This document shows, one piece after another, positions 8,475 through 17,089 of a DNA stretch of 64,000 bases (the stretch's first letter is position 1; the number at the start of each line of letters is the position of its first letter). Source of the stretch: Dactylosporangium sp. AC04546 (GTDB taxonomy: Bacteria; Actinomycetota; Actinomycetes; Mycobacteriales; Micromonosporaceae); the NCBI RefSeq assembly GCF_022095675.1, contig NZ_JAHYSG010000002.1:124001-188000 (forward strand), written 5' to 3'. The translations under genes were made by a program, and so were the position numbers. The notes under the pieces are model-generated. The model did not search any database. It worked only from the letters and a program-made list of their open reading frames with translations, and was not told where the DNA came from.

Positions 8475-9410
8475 TCAGGAGGCTCCCGGCGATGACGGTG
8501 AGGTAGTAGGCATGAACGACGCGAAGGCGTCACGGGGTGCGTTCGGGATCCCGGACGCAAGTGCGACGGCGAGGCGCATCCGCGCCTGCCGGGCCGTGAG
8601 GACGCCGCCGCCGTAGCAACCGGCCGACAGCAGGCCGTGCGACGTTCCCGGGATGCCTGGATAGGTCGGCTCGACCAGTCCCGGGCGGGCAAGCGACGTG
8701 ACCACGACGTGCCCTCCATCGGCCACGTAGGCCCTGACCTGGTCGGCGACGGGAGGCGGCACGTCCCCGGCACCATAAGCCTCCAGGATCAGCCCGTCGG
8801 ACGGCACAAGCTCGAGGAGTGGCCCGATCCAGGTGGCGGCTTCAATGCCTGCCGAGGCGACTGGAATGCGCGGCACCTCTTGGGCAAGCGGACTCGACGA
8901 CGGGAGTCTCCACGGCGGGACGCCGAGGTCACGCGGCTTCGCGAGGAACTGCCAGGCGCCGGATCCGCAGTGCTTCTCGAAGGGGTAGTCGAACGGCGTC
9001 CCGTCCGCGAACAGCCGCAGCCCTCCGGCATGGTCCGCTCGGAGCCACGTGAGGGCGGCGTCGATGCCGGGCGCTCGCCCGCCGCCAGATGCGTCCGCAA
9101 ACGACACGAGCAGTGCGACCCGGGATTCCGCGGGGCCGGCGACGTGCAGGAACGTCGCCACGTCCTCCACGGTGCCGGTCCCGGTGATCACCACAGCCGT
9201 GCGGTTACCGGATTGGGCGAGCCGCACCAACGCTGCTCGGAGAGCGAGCAGGTGGCTCCAGGAGAGCGCATTGCTTTGCACTGGGTCGAGCTCGAACAGT
9301 TCATGGTCCTGGTCGCCGACCAACTCGGACGCGGGCAGTGTCACGGGACGTCCCGACGCGTCATAGCTGAGCGCGATCGTCCCCCCTAGGTTCAGCACGG
9401 CGACCGTCAC
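8475..9410 (-). CDS. Asparaginase-like amidohydrolase, probably leaderless mRNA
   Basis: This 311-residue protein starts MTVAVLNLGGTIAL, the class signature of L-asparaginase/glutaminase I and II with the nucleophilic Thr in GGTI. The second active-site block reads VITGTGTVED, where typical asparaginases have a Thr-Asp pair (TDT), so the usual catalytic Asp appears replaced by Gly. The GTG at 9410 is preferred over an upstream ATG at 9452: the -10 TAAAAT ends 7 nt before the GTG, so transcription should start at the codon itself, and family homology begins there. It is the first gene of a minus-strand run to the ADC-like, cyclodeaminase and CehA-like genes. It may hydrolyse an amide or lactam other than asparagine. 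Confidence 0.78.
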   Translation of the reverse strand: MTVAVLNLGGTIALSYDASGRPVTLPASELVGDQDHELFELDPVQSNALSWSHLLALRAALVRLAQSGNRTAVVITGTGTVEDVATFLHVAGPAESRVALLVSFADASGGGRAPGIDAALTWLRADHAGGLRLFADGTPFDYPFEKHCGSGAWQFLAKPRDLGVPPWRLPSSSPLAQEVPRIPVASAGIEAATWIGPLLELVPSDGLILEAYGAGDVPPPVADQVRAYVADGGHVVVTSLARPGLVEPTYPGIPGTSHGLLSAGCYGGGVLTARQARMRLAVALASGIPNAPRDAFASFMPTTSPSSPGAS

Positions 9411-9411
9411 G

Positions 9412-9449
9412 GGTTCTATTTTAGGTGGTACATATGAGGTCGTGTCAAG
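9412..9449 (-). promoter_or_regulatory. Promoter/operator copy A (asparaginase-like operon)
   Basis: On the minus strand there is a consensus -35 TTGACA (9448-9443), a 19-bp spacer holding CATATG at its exact centre, and a -10 TAAAAT (9423-9418), followed 7 nt later by the GTG of the asparaginase-like gene. Two direct repeats, ACGACCT and ACCACCT, lie 14 bp apart in the spacer. All 38 bp recur identically at 16893-16930 on the plus strand. The 19-bp spacer is long for an unassisted sigma-70-type promoter, which hints at a bound regulator. Confidence 0.8.
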
Positions 9450-9465
9450 CATTGACCGGCCGCCG

Positions 9466-10848
9466 TCACGCCGAGAACACGTGATGTCTGGTGGCGCGCT
9501 GATACGCACCACCAAGCGCCAGCAGTGCGGCCTCGTCTCGGGGCCGCGCCACGAACTGCAGACTCGACGGAAGGCCGTCGATCCGCCCGGCCGGCACGAC
9601 AAGTGCAGGATTCCCGGTGAGGTTGAATGCCACGTTCGGGGTGCATGCGGCATCGAGCCACGGCACTTGCCTGTCACCCAGGTCCGCCATCATCGACTCC
9701 CCCAGCACCGGCGGAAGTGCGGTCAGTCCGGGTGTGACCAGTAGGTCACAACCTTCCATGGCCCGCTCGAGCTCGCCCTGGAAGAACCTGCGCAGACGTA
9801 GAGCGCGCAGGTAGTCCAAGGCACTAACGAACGGCGCGGCGCCGAGAAGACCGGCAGTCATCTCATCCAGTTCCTCAAGCCGATCGAGATGGCTGTGGTG
9901 GGTGGAGAGCGCCTCTGCGTAGATGATGGTCCACGCCGCGGTCAACAACTCGTCGAAGTGCGGCAACGCTACGTCTACGAGCTCGACGCCCAGTTCCTGC
10001 ACTTCCAGCAACGCCAGCTCGTAGGCCTCCGCTACAGCCGGGTGCATCGAACGCTCGAAGGACCTGCGATCCCGGGCGAGGCGCATACCGGCCACGTCCC
10101 TGGTGACGGCGTCGTGGAAGGGACCGTCGTCGGGCAGCTGGAATGTCCGATGCGGATCCGGTCCGGAGAGCACATCCAGCACCCGCGCGCAGTCCTCCAC
10201 CGACCTTGCCATGGGCCCCGCATAGGACATTGACCAGGTCGAGCCGAGGATGCCGCGAGACGGCACCCGCCCGAACGTCGCTTTCAGTCCTGAGATCCCG
10301 CAGAAGGCGCTGGGTATCCGAATCGATCCAGCGGTATCAGTCCCGATGGCCAATGGAACCTGGCCCAGCGCCACGGCGGCGCCCGATCCGCTGGATGACC
10401 CACCCGCGGTACGCGCAGCATCACGGGGATTCGGGACGTTGCCCGTTGATGAGCCGCCCAGACCGAACTCGAATGTCGCGAGCTTCGCGACGAGCACGGC
10501 ACCCGCCTCGGCCAGCCGGCGCTCAAGCACGGCGTCTGCGCTGGGAATATGGTCAGCGTAGAGGCGAGACCCACCTGTGGTCGGGGTCCCGGCGGTGGCA
10601 ATGAGGTCCTTGAGCCCGTACGGCACTCCCTCGAGGGGCCGCGGCGTGCCGTTCGCCCAGCGCGCGTCCGCGACCGCAGCACGGGCGTAGGCCGCTCGTG
10701 CCGTGACCGCCACAACCGACCCGAAGGCAGGGTTGGTCTCCTCGATCCGTTCCAGACAGGAGTCAACGGCCTGTGTCGGCGTCGCCCTCCCCGAAGCGAA
10801 GGCCGTCAGGAGCTCGGTGACCGTCAGATCGATCAGGTCCGCGCTCAC
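9466..10848 (-). CDS. Amidase (amidase signature family)
   Basis: This 460-residue amidase uses the Ser-cisSer-Lys triad. The Lys is in GVPYGLKDLI, the Gly/Ser-rich signature is GGSSSGSGAAVALG, and the nucleophile region is GTDTAGSIRIPSAFCG. The GTG at 10848 is chosen because it overlaps the stop of a small upstream gene (GTGA), giving translational coupling, and because homology starts at LIDLTVTELL. The 73 residues upstream in the same frame do not look like protein. It is the last gene of the ABC-importer operon and ends 17 bp before promoter copy A. It should hydrolyse the imported amide; the substrate is unknown. Confidence 0.92.
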   Translation of the reverse strand: MSADLIDLTVTELLTAFASGRATPTQAVDSCLERIEETNPAFGSVVAVTARAAYARAAVADARWANGTPRPLEGVPYGLKDLIATAGTPTTGGSRLYADHIPSADAVLERRLAEAGAVLVAKLATFEFGLGGSSTGNVPNPRDAARTAGGSSSGSGAAVALGQVPLAIGTDTAGSIRIPSAFCGISGLKATFGRVPSRGILGSTWSMSYAGPMARSVEDCARVLDVLSGPDPHRTFQLPDDGPFHDAVTRDVAGMRLARDRRSFERSMHPAVAEAYELALLEVQELGVELVDVALPHFDELLTAAWTIIYAEALSTHHSHLDRLEELDEMTAGLLGAAPFVSALDYLRALRLRRFFQGELERAMEGCDLLVTPGLTALPPVLGESMMADLGDRQVPWLDAACTPNVAFNLTGNPALVVPAGRIDGLPSSLQFVARPRDEAALLALGGAYQRATRHHVFSA

Positions 10849-11054
10849 GACCGGCCTCCGTTGAGGATCCAGGTGAGGGCGGATTGGGGCTCGGAGTCGA
10901 GTTCCAGGTACGGCAGCGGAAGCGCCCGGAACTTCACCAGGCCCGCGCGCATGCTCACATGAGCTTCGTATGCCTGGCGCAGTCGTCGCTCCGACAGGGA
11001 TATCCCTTGATCGCGAGCCACGTCGGCGAAATGTTCTATCGACGGGAAATGCAC
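10845..11054 (-). CDS. Small AtzG-like protein, probable amidase partner
   Basis: This 69-residue protein starts at a GTG (11054) with a perfect GGAGG 6 nt upstream, and its TGA overlaps the GTG of the amidase. It reads as two helices (SIEHFADVARDQGISLSERR and following) and an extended tail ending in LTWILNGGRS. The size, helix-rich N-terminus, Pro-rich LPLPYLEL stretch and coupling to an amidase recall AtzG, the small subunit of the AtzE amidase complex, which itself resembles GatC. The likely role is to stabilise the amidase or complete its active site. Homology to AtzG is inferred from layout, not from an alignment. Confidence 0.65.
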   Translation of the reverse strand: MHFPSIEHFADVARDQGISLSERRLRQAYEAHVSMRAGLVKFRALPLPYLELDSEPQSALTWILNGGRS

Positions 11055-11113
11055 GGCGTACCTCCAAGCCGCCCTCTCAGGCGGTCGCCGAAACGGGATG
11101 ACGGTGCGGCGGT

Positions 11114-13165
11114 TCAGCCGCTCGCAGCAGCACCTTCGGGACGGGGTCCCGGCGTGGCCAACTGTTCGACGGGCAGGTGGCAACGTACGAACTTTCCCGG
11201 CAGGATCTCCCGGAGCTCCGGCTCGACGCGCTCGCATGTCCCGTCGGCGAGCTTTCGATGACACCTGGTTTGGAATACGCATCCCGAGGGCGGATCGGCC
11301 GGGTTGGGAATCTCGCCGGTCAGCCGGATACGGTCCACGTCGTTGCCGTCCATCGCCGACGCCGCGGACAGGAGGGCCTCGGTATACGGATGGTGCGGCC
11401 CGCCAAAAACGTCCTCCGCCGTTCCGTGCTCCATGACCCGCCCGAGGTACAGGACCACGATTCGGTCGGATACGTACCGGACCACGCCGAGATCGTGTGA
11501 AATGAAGACGTACGTCATGCCCTCCTTGGCCTGCAGGTCCACCAGCAGGTTGAGGATCGCGGCTTGAACCGAGACGTCCAGGGCCGATGTCGGTTCGTCG
11601 CACACGAGCACCCGCGGGGAACCGGCGAACGCCCGAGCAATCGCGACCCGCTGCTTCAGGCCACCGGAGAGTTGCGAGGGGCGCATCGACAGATGACGGT
11701 CCTCCATGCGGACGGAACCGACCACTTCAGCCAACCTGCCGTCAAGTTCCGCACCCTCCAGGCGCGCGAGCTTGCTGAGGGAACGGCTGATGATGTGACG
11801 GACCTTGTGCCGACGGTTGAGGGCGGAGTCCGGATTCTGAAAGACGATCTGCAGCAGACGCTTCTCCTCCGGTGTCCGGTCCCCCGCCTTCGCCCCAACT
11901 TGCCGCCCGGCGACCTCGACCACCGAACCTGGGTCCGCAGGCTCGAGACCGACCAGCAGGCGCGCGAGGGTCGACTTGCCGCACCCCGATTCCCCGACGA
12001 TGCCGAGCGTTTCTCCCGCGAACACATCAAGGTCGACGTCAACCAGGGCATGGATGCGCTCACCGTGCCTGCCCCGGTAGGTCTTCGAGGCTCCCCGCAC
12101 GCTGATCACGGGCTCACTCGATCCTGTGACGGCGTTCGTCACGAGCTCTGCCGTGGTCCACGGCAGTTCGCCGGCCGACGCATGATTGAAGCACCGCGAC
12201 GCGTGCCCTGCTTCCAGAGACAAGAGTGGGGGCATCTGGGTTCGGCACCGAGCGTCTGACAGACCGCATCGCGGCGCGTACACGCAGCCGGCATCGACGT
12301 CGCCTGCCCGCGGTAGAAAGCCGGGGATGGTGTCCAGGCGGTGCAGGTCCTTTCGCTGCCCCCGACGAGGCACGCACCGCAGCAGCCCCACGGTGTACGG
12401 ATGACGAGGGTTGTCAAACACCTGGTCGACAGACCCCTGCTCGACCATCTCACCCGCATACATGACGCCGACCCGATCGCACATCTTCGAGACAACGGCG
12501 AGGTTGTGACTGATCAAGAGCGTGGCCGTTCCGAGCTCCTCGCGCAGACCGGCGATCAGATCGAGGACCTCCGCCTCGACGGTGGCATCAAGAGCGGTGG
12601 TCGGCTCGTCCAGGATCAGCAGGGCCGGGTCGACCGAGATCGCCATGGCGATCACGATTCTTTGCAGCATCCCGCCCGACAGTTGATGCGGATAGGCCCG
12701 CATGACCCGTCCCGGGTCAGCGATATGAACCTTCTTGAGTGCGCTCTCCGCGCGATCGTAGGCTTCGCTGCTGCTCGCGCCCAGCAGTTCGAACGCTTCG
12801 GCAACCTGACGACCGACACGGAGCGACGGGTTCAGCGCCTTCCCGGGCTCCTGATACACCATCGAGATCGACTGTCGTCTGAGTTGCCGGAGGTCGCGCG
12901 ATCCCAGATCCAACATGTCACGACCATCCACCAGGATGCGACCCGCAACGATCCGGCCGTTTCGCGGCAGGTACCGGTTGATGGCGAGGGCAGCAGTCGA
13001 CTTCCCGCAACCGGACTCACCGACGAGGCCGAATGACTCCCCCTGGCCGATCGTGAAGTCGACTTCCCGAAGGGCCGGTCGATCCACTCCCCTGACCCGG
13101 TAGGCAACGCTGAGACGCTCTACCTTGAGCGCCGGCGACGCGTGGTCCGCTCCGTCTGCGTTCAT
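11114..13165 (-). CDS. Dipeptide/oligopeptide-type ABC transporter, fused double ATPase
   Basis: This 683-residue protein contains two complete ABC ATPases in tandem, equivalent to DppD fused to DppF. The first has Walker A GESGCGKST at 49-57, signature LSGGMLQR and Walker B LLILDEPTTALD, then the oligopeptide C-terminal extension with CVYAPRC. The second has its own GESGCGKST, LSGGLKQR and VLVCDEPTSALD and ends with CVFQTRCHRKL. The ATG at 13165 overlaps the stop of the permease gene by 4 bp. It powers the importer whose permeases and binding protein lie upstream on the same strand. Confidence 0.93.
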   Translation of the reverse strand: MNADGADHASPALKVERLSVAYRVRGVDRPALREVDFTIGQGESFGLVGESGCGKSTAALAINRYLPRNGRIVAGRILVDGRDMLDLGSRDLRQLRRQSISMVYQEPGKALNPSLRVGRQVAEAFELLGASSSEAYDRAESALKKVHIADPGRVMRAYPHQLSGGMLQRIVIAMAISVDPALLILDEPTTALDATVEAEVLDLIAGLREELGTATLLISHNLAVVSKMCDRVGVMYAGEMVEQGSVDQVFDNPRHPYTVGLLRCVPRRGQRKDLHRLDTIPGFLPRAGDVDAGCVYAPRCGLSDARCRTQMPPLLSLEAGHASRCFNHASAGELPWTTAELVTNAVTGSSEPVISVRGASKTYRGRHGERIHALVDVDLDVFAGETLGIVGESGCGKSTLARLLVGLEPADPGSVVEVAGRQVGAKAGDRTPEEKRLLQIVFQNPDSALNRRHKVRHIISRSLSKLARLEGAELDGRLAEVVGSVRMEDRHLSMRPSQLSGGLKQRVAIARAFAGSPRVLVCDEPTSALDVSVQAAILNLLVDLQAKEGMTYVFISHDLGVVRYVSDRIVVLYLGRVMEHGTAEDVFGGPHHPYTEALLSAASAMDGNDVDRIRLTGEIPNPADPPSGCVFQTRCHRKLADGTCERVEPELREILPGKFVRCHLPVEQLATPGPRPEGAAASG

Positions 13166-14043
13166 TCGTTCATCACCGTTTCGACTGCGTCTCCGATCAG
13201 GTTGACAGCTGCGATAAGCGAGGCGATCGCGAGCGCCGCGAAGAGCGCCTCCCACCAGTATCCGGCTGCCAGGAACTGATAGTTCGCCGCGATATCGGCG
13301 CCCCAGTCAGGCGTGGGCGGACGCACCCCGAAACCGAGAAATGAAAGGGTGGCCACCGTGAACACCGCGTAACCCAACCGAACGGTGAATTCAACGATGA
13401 TCGGTCCCATGACGTTTGGGAGGATCTCCACGAACATCACATGCAGCCCACTCTCACCTCGCAGATGGGCCGCGGCGACATAATCCAGGTCCCGCTCCGC
13501 CAGAACCGCCGCGCGAACCGTTCTTGAGCTCAGCACGCCGAACACCAGAGCGATGACCAGGATCAGGGTGAGCACTGAGGGACCGATGGCCGCGATCGCC
13601 ATGAAGGCCACGATCACCAGCGGCAGGGCAAGAAAGGCCTCGACCACGCGCCCCGCAATCATGTCCACGGGGCCTCGGTAGTAACCCTGCACCAGACCGA
13701 GGACGGTCCCGAGCAGAACCCCCAACAGGGCTGCACACGGGGCCACGACAAGAATCGTGCGCGCCCCTGCGATGATGCGCGAAAGAACGTCACGGCCGAG
13801 TGCGTCGGTCCCGAGCAGGTGCGCACTCGAGGGTGACTGGTTCGTGCCGAGGAGATCCTGGGCAAGGGGGTCATACGGGCGAAAGAGCTCGCCAAGCGTC
13901 GCGCAGGTGACCCAGGCCAGGAGGATTGCCACCCCGACCATGAAGCCTTGAGATCTGATCAGCATGGCGAATCGCTCACGCTTTTCGCTGGATGCTGCCG
14001 AGCGCCGTCCTCCTGCCCCGGGGCTGCTCGCCGCCACTGCCAT
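13162..14043 (-). CDS. ABC transporter permease, DppC/OppC type
   Basis: This 293-residue inner-membrane permease has the OppC/DppC features: a cytoplasmic N-terminus, the first membrane helix at about 33-52, the periplasm-facing HLLGTDALGRDVLSRII segment, and an EAA-like loop RDLDYVAAAHLRGESG that contacts the ATPase. Its ATG overlaps the stop of the DppB-type gene by one base (TGATG). It forms the channel together with that protein. Confidence 0.92.
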   Translation of the reverse strand: MAVAASSPGAGGRRSAASSEKRERFAMLIRSQGFMVGVAILLAWVTCATLGELFRPYDPLAQDLLGTNQSPSSAHLLGTDALGRDVLSRIIAGARTILVVAPCAALLGVLLGTVLGLVQGYYRGPVDMIAGRVVEAFLALPLVIVAFMAIAAIGPSVLTLILVIALVFGVLSSRTVRAAVLAERDLDYVAAAHLRGESGLHVMFVEILPNVMGPIIVEFTVRLGYAVFTVATLSFLGFGVRPPTPDWGADIAANYQFLAAGYWWEALFAALAIASLIAAVNLIGDAVETVMNE

Positions 14044-14993
14044 CACTCCACCCCCTCCAGACGGAGTCTCGGATTGAGGATTGTCGTCACGACGTCCGCC
14101 ACCAGCGCCGCCACGAGGTAGACCACACCGATGACCAGCACCCCGGCAACCAGCATCGGAAAGTCTTTTTGATTCCCTGCGTCGTAGATCAGCCTTCCGA
14201 GACCCGGGTAGTTGAACAGGGTCTCGATGACGACAAGCCCACCGATCAGGTTTCCCGTCTCGGTGGCAACGACCGCGATCGTCGGCAACATCGAATTTCT
14301 CAGCACGTGCCGAAAGAGCACCACCCGCGGCGGCAGTCCTTTCAACGTTGCGGTTCGCACGTAGTCGGACTCCAGCGCCTCGACCGTGCTCGCCCGAGCC
14401 ATCCTCGCGATGTACCCGAAGAGCATCAGCACGAGAGGGATCGCCGGCAGGATCAAGTGGCGCAGTTGAGTGAGTATGCCGGATCCCTCGGCAGCGCTGG
14501 CGGTCACCGGGAAAATCTTCCAGTGAATCGCGAAGACCACGATGAGTACTACGCCGGAGACAAACTGGGGAATCGTCACGAGCGTCAGTCCACCGGTGCT
14601 GATGATGCGGTCCAACAGCCGGCCCCGATGGAGCGCGGCCAGGACGCCACCGCAGATGGAGAGCGGCACCACGATCAAGAATGCGAGGCCCGCCAGCTGC
14701 AGCGATCGCCACAACGCGGGCAGAAGGAACGTAGACACCGGGGCTTGGTATTGATATGAGGTGCCCAGGTCGCCGTGCAGGCCCGTCACCCAGTGCCAGT
14801 ACTGCACCGGCAAGGGCTTGTCGAGACCCAACTGCTTGTCCATCTGGGCGATCGACTGCTCCGAGGCGAAGTTGCCGAGTATCGACCGACTCGGACTGCC
14901 CGGGAGGACCTGTCCCGCGACGAACACGATGACGCTCAACAGGAACAGGGTCAGCAGAGCAAGCGCGACGCGCTTCGCGAGATACCGGCCCAT
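14043..14993 (-). CDS. ABC transporter permease, DppB/OppB type
   Basis: This 316-residue permease starts MGRYLAKRVALALLTLFLLS, the usual DppB N-terminal membrane helix. It has a long extracytoplasmic loop after helix 1, the QYWHWVTGLHGDLGTS motif of the family, and an EAA-type loop ESDYVRTATLKGLP. It lies 46 bp downstream of the binding-protein gene and is coupled to the next permease. It imports peptide- or amide-like substrates with its partner. Confidence 0.92.
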   Translation of the reverse strand: MGRYLAKRVALALLTLFLLSVIVFVAGQVLPGSPSRSILGNFASEQSIAQMDKQLGLDKPLPVQYWHWVTGLHGDLGTSYQYQAPVSTFLLPALWRSLQLAGLAFLIVVPLSICGGVLAALHRGRLLDRIISTGGLTLVTIPQFVSGVVLIVVFAIHWKIFPVTASAAEGSGILTQLRHLILPAIPLVLMLFGYIARMARASTVEALESDYVRTATLKGLPPRVVLFRHVLRNSMLPTIAVVATETGNLIGGLVVIETLFNYPGLGRLIYDAGNQKDFPMLVAGVLVIGVVYLVAALVADVVTTILNPRLRLEGVE

Positions 14994-15039
14994 CAGCAGA
15001 CCCTCCGCGACACTTGCCCGCGCTTGCGCGAAGCGCTGC

Positions 15040-16719
15040 TCAACTCTTGCTTACCTTGTCCAGGTAGAGCTGCTGGCCCGCGGTCGACACGACGTCGAAG
15101 ACATTTGCACGACTCGCGCTCAGGAAGTCGTAGAAGTACGGGTAGATCACCGGGGTCTCGTCCAGGAGCAGCGCCTGAATCTTGCCCGCGAGCTCACGCT
15201 GCTTGGCCACGTCCACCGTGCCGAGATACTGCCGCGTCAGTGCGTTGTACTCCGGGTTGTCGAAGTGCGCCGCATTCCAGGAACCCTGCCCGACCTTCGC
15301 GTCGATCGACTGGAGTGGTGCCCGCAGGAACGTGCTCGGGCCAGGAACCGCTCCATAGTCGACGAGGCTCATGGCGCCATCCAGCCACGGCGACTTCCCG
15401 AAGACCGCGTCGCCGTAGTAGTCGGCGATGGTGAGGACGTTCAGCTTGATCTCGACGCCGATCTTTGCTGCAGATTCCGCAACGATCTGGGCGAACTGGG
15501 GCATCTCCTGCAACCGCTCGGTGTAGAGCTCTACGGAGAAGCCGCGCGGAACCCCAGCCTGAGCGAGTAGCTCCTTCGCCTTGTCGAGATTCCTTTCTCG
15601 TTGCGGGACGGTCTTGTCAGTCATCGGGAACGAGGGTGCAAACGGACTGTCGTTGCCTACCTGGGCGTTCCCCTTGAACAGGGCCGCGACGATCGCCTGC
15701 CGATCGAGGGTGAGCGCGATCGCTTGACGGACCGCCTTGTCCTTGAGCGGCGACTGGTCGCAGCGCATCGACAGTGCCCGGTGCGAGCTCCCCCGCACCT
15801 TGTTCACGTTGTACTGACCGTTGAGGAGCTGAGGACTGTTCGAGACCGTGAACTGCGCGAGAACATCGATCGCGCCCGCCTGGAGCGCTGCCGAGGCCGG
15901 CTGTTCGTCAGCGTAGAACACGATCTGGACGCTCTCCGGCAACGCCTGGGCACCCCAGTAGTGGGGGTTGCGGACGAAGGTGGCGCCGCTGCTCTGGTTG
16001 AAGGACTTCATCATGAACGGCCCGGTACCGATGAACGACTTCGCCCACTTGTCGTACTCAGTGTTCTTCGGCACGACAACCGCGTTGTAGTTGGCCTGCG
16101 ACACCGTCTCGGGAAAGGCCCCGTACGGTGCCTGAAGATGGAACTGCAGGGTTTCGCCATCGACCTTGACCACGCCCGAGGGGTCGAGCAGGCCGGCGAA
16201 CTTCGACAGTGCCCCGCTGGCATTGGCCTTGTCCGCGTGCGACTGATAGGTGTAGACGATGTCGTCGACGGTCATCGGCGAGCCATCGCTGAACTTGACG
16301 CCTTGGCGGATCTTGAACGTCCACACCGTAGCGTCGGCGTTGGCCTCCCAGCTCGATGCGAGCCAGGGCTGCGGCACGTTGTCGTTGTCGTAGAACACGA
16401 GGCCTTGCGAGACCTGATTCATCATCTGGATCCCGCCGATATCGATCACGGTCAGGGGATTGGGCGCGGCATTCGGTGCGATGCAACCGGCCTTGATGGT
16501 CGCGCCCGCCTTGCCTCGTCCGGGAGAGCTCGGCGTCCCGGCCGAGCCGCACGCCGAGAGGATGGCACCCATCGCCGGCATGCTGAGGCCCACCACAGCC
16601 CCCGTCCTGAGAAACGCGCGGCGCGACAGCCGCCCGGCGAGGAACTCATCAATCACGTGTTCGGAAACCAAGCCGCGCCCGCGACGGAGCGCGTCGAGCC
16701 GCTCGTGGTCGATGTTCAT
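15040..16719 (-). CDS. ABC transporter substrate-binding lipoprotein, family 5
   Basis: This 559-residue extracellular solute-binding protein of the DppA/OppA family is first in its operon. The N-terminus carries a twin-arginine-like RRAFLRTG, a hydrophobic stretch and a lipobox ILSACGS, so it is probably exported folded and lipid-anchored outside the membrane. The body shows typical landmarks such as WTFKIRQGVKFSDGSPMTVD and LTLDRQAIVAALFKGNAQ. A GAGAGG lies 8 nt before the ATG. It would select the compound brought in by the permeases and broken down by the amidase at the end of the operon. Confidence 0.93.
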   Translation of the reverse strand: MNIDHERLDALRRGRGLVSEHVIDEFLAGRLSRRAFLRTGAVVGLSMPAMGAILSACGSAGTPSSPGRGKAGATIKAGCIAPNAAPNPLTVIDIGGIQMMNQVSQGLVFYDNDNVPQPWLASSWEANADATVWTFKIRQGVKFSDGSPMTVDDIVYTYQSHADKANASGALSKFAGLLDPSGVVKVDGETLQFHLQAPYGAFPETVSQANYNAVVVPKNTEYDKWAKSFIGTGPFMMKSFNQSSGATFVRNPHYWGAQALPESVQIVFYADEQPASAALQAGAIDVLAQFTVSNSPQLLNGQYNVNKVRGSSHRALSMRCDQSPLKDKAVRQAIALTLDRQAIVAALFKGNAQVGNDSPFAPSFPMTDKTVPQRERNLDKAKELLAQAGVPRGFSVELYTERLQEMPQFAQIVAESAAKIGVEIKLNVLTIADYYGDAVFGKSPWLDGAMSLVDYGAVPGPSTFLRAPLQSIDAKVGQGSWNAAHFDNPEYNALTRQYLGTVDVAKQRELAGKIQALLLDETPVIYPYFYDFLSASRANVFDVVSTAGQQLYLDKVSKS

Positions 16720-16892
16720 GTGTATGCCTCTCTAGGAACCTGCTGGGTCTGCCTGCATAGCGCCATCGGGCGTACGTACTTCATGTGCATGGGCGACACC
16801 GAGGTGACCGCGCACCGACTCGACCGGCTCGACACGGACACCTCCCGACGAGCCCCACCTCGCTCGCCCGTCCGCGGAGGATTTGAGCCCTC
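16720..16892. promoter_or_regulatory. Divergent intergenic region between ABC operon and SDR unit
   Basis: No protein-coding frame is convincing here. It must hold the minus-strand promoter of the binding-protein operon; the best -10 seen is TATGCA near 16754, with only a weak -35. A GGAGG/CCTCC hairpin with an 8-nt loop (16876-16893) abuts promoter copy B. The sequence of promoter copy A/B does not occur on the minus strand here, so the ABC operon may be controlled differently. Confidence 0.5.
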
Positions 16893-16930
16893 CTTGACAC
16901 GACCTCATATGTACCACCTAAAATAGAACC
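16893..16930 (+). promoter_or_regulatory. Promoter/operator copy B (SDR-GntR unit)
   Basis: TTGACA at 16894-16899, a 19-bp spacer with CATATG at 16906-16911, and TAAAAT at 16919-16924. It is identical over 38 bp to copy A at 9412-9449, and the likeness continues over the next 10 bp with two mismatches, through GTG plus two codons. A GTG begins at 16932, 7 nt after the -10, so a leaderless transcript start is expected there. Confidence 0.8.
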
Positions 16931-16931
16931 T

Positions 16932-17060
16932 GTGAAGGTCACTCCTCAAACTTTTCGATCCGGAGCGTGGGACCTTGACGACCGCAGCGTTGGTCGCGCT
17001 GCCTCAGGGCGCAGAGTGGCCGGCCTCGAACATCGAGACATCTCTACTGATGGAGACTGA
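16932..17060 (+). CDS. Possible leaderless small ORF, 42 residues
   Basis: This GTG-initiated frame lies 7 nt after the -10 of promoter copy B, exactly as the asparaginase-like gene lies after copy A. It encodes 42 residues beginning VKVTPQTFRSGAWDLDD and stops at TGA 17058-17060, 29 bp before the SDR start. There is no Shine-Dalgarno sequence, consistent with leaderless translation. No family is recognised. It could be a real peptide, a leader that couples translation to the SDR gene, or a relic of the duplication that copied the promoter with the first codons of another gene. Confidence 0.4.
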   Translation: MKVTPQTFRSGAWDLDDRSVGRAASGRRVAGLEHRDISTDGD

Positions 17061-17089
17061 GGCCGAGCACGGCCGAGAAGGGAGCTTCG

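Noticed and set aside
16882..16904. Minus-strand copy of the twin promoter for the ABC operon
   Set aside because: The reverse strand here lacks the TAAAAT and spacer sequence; only chance bases match.
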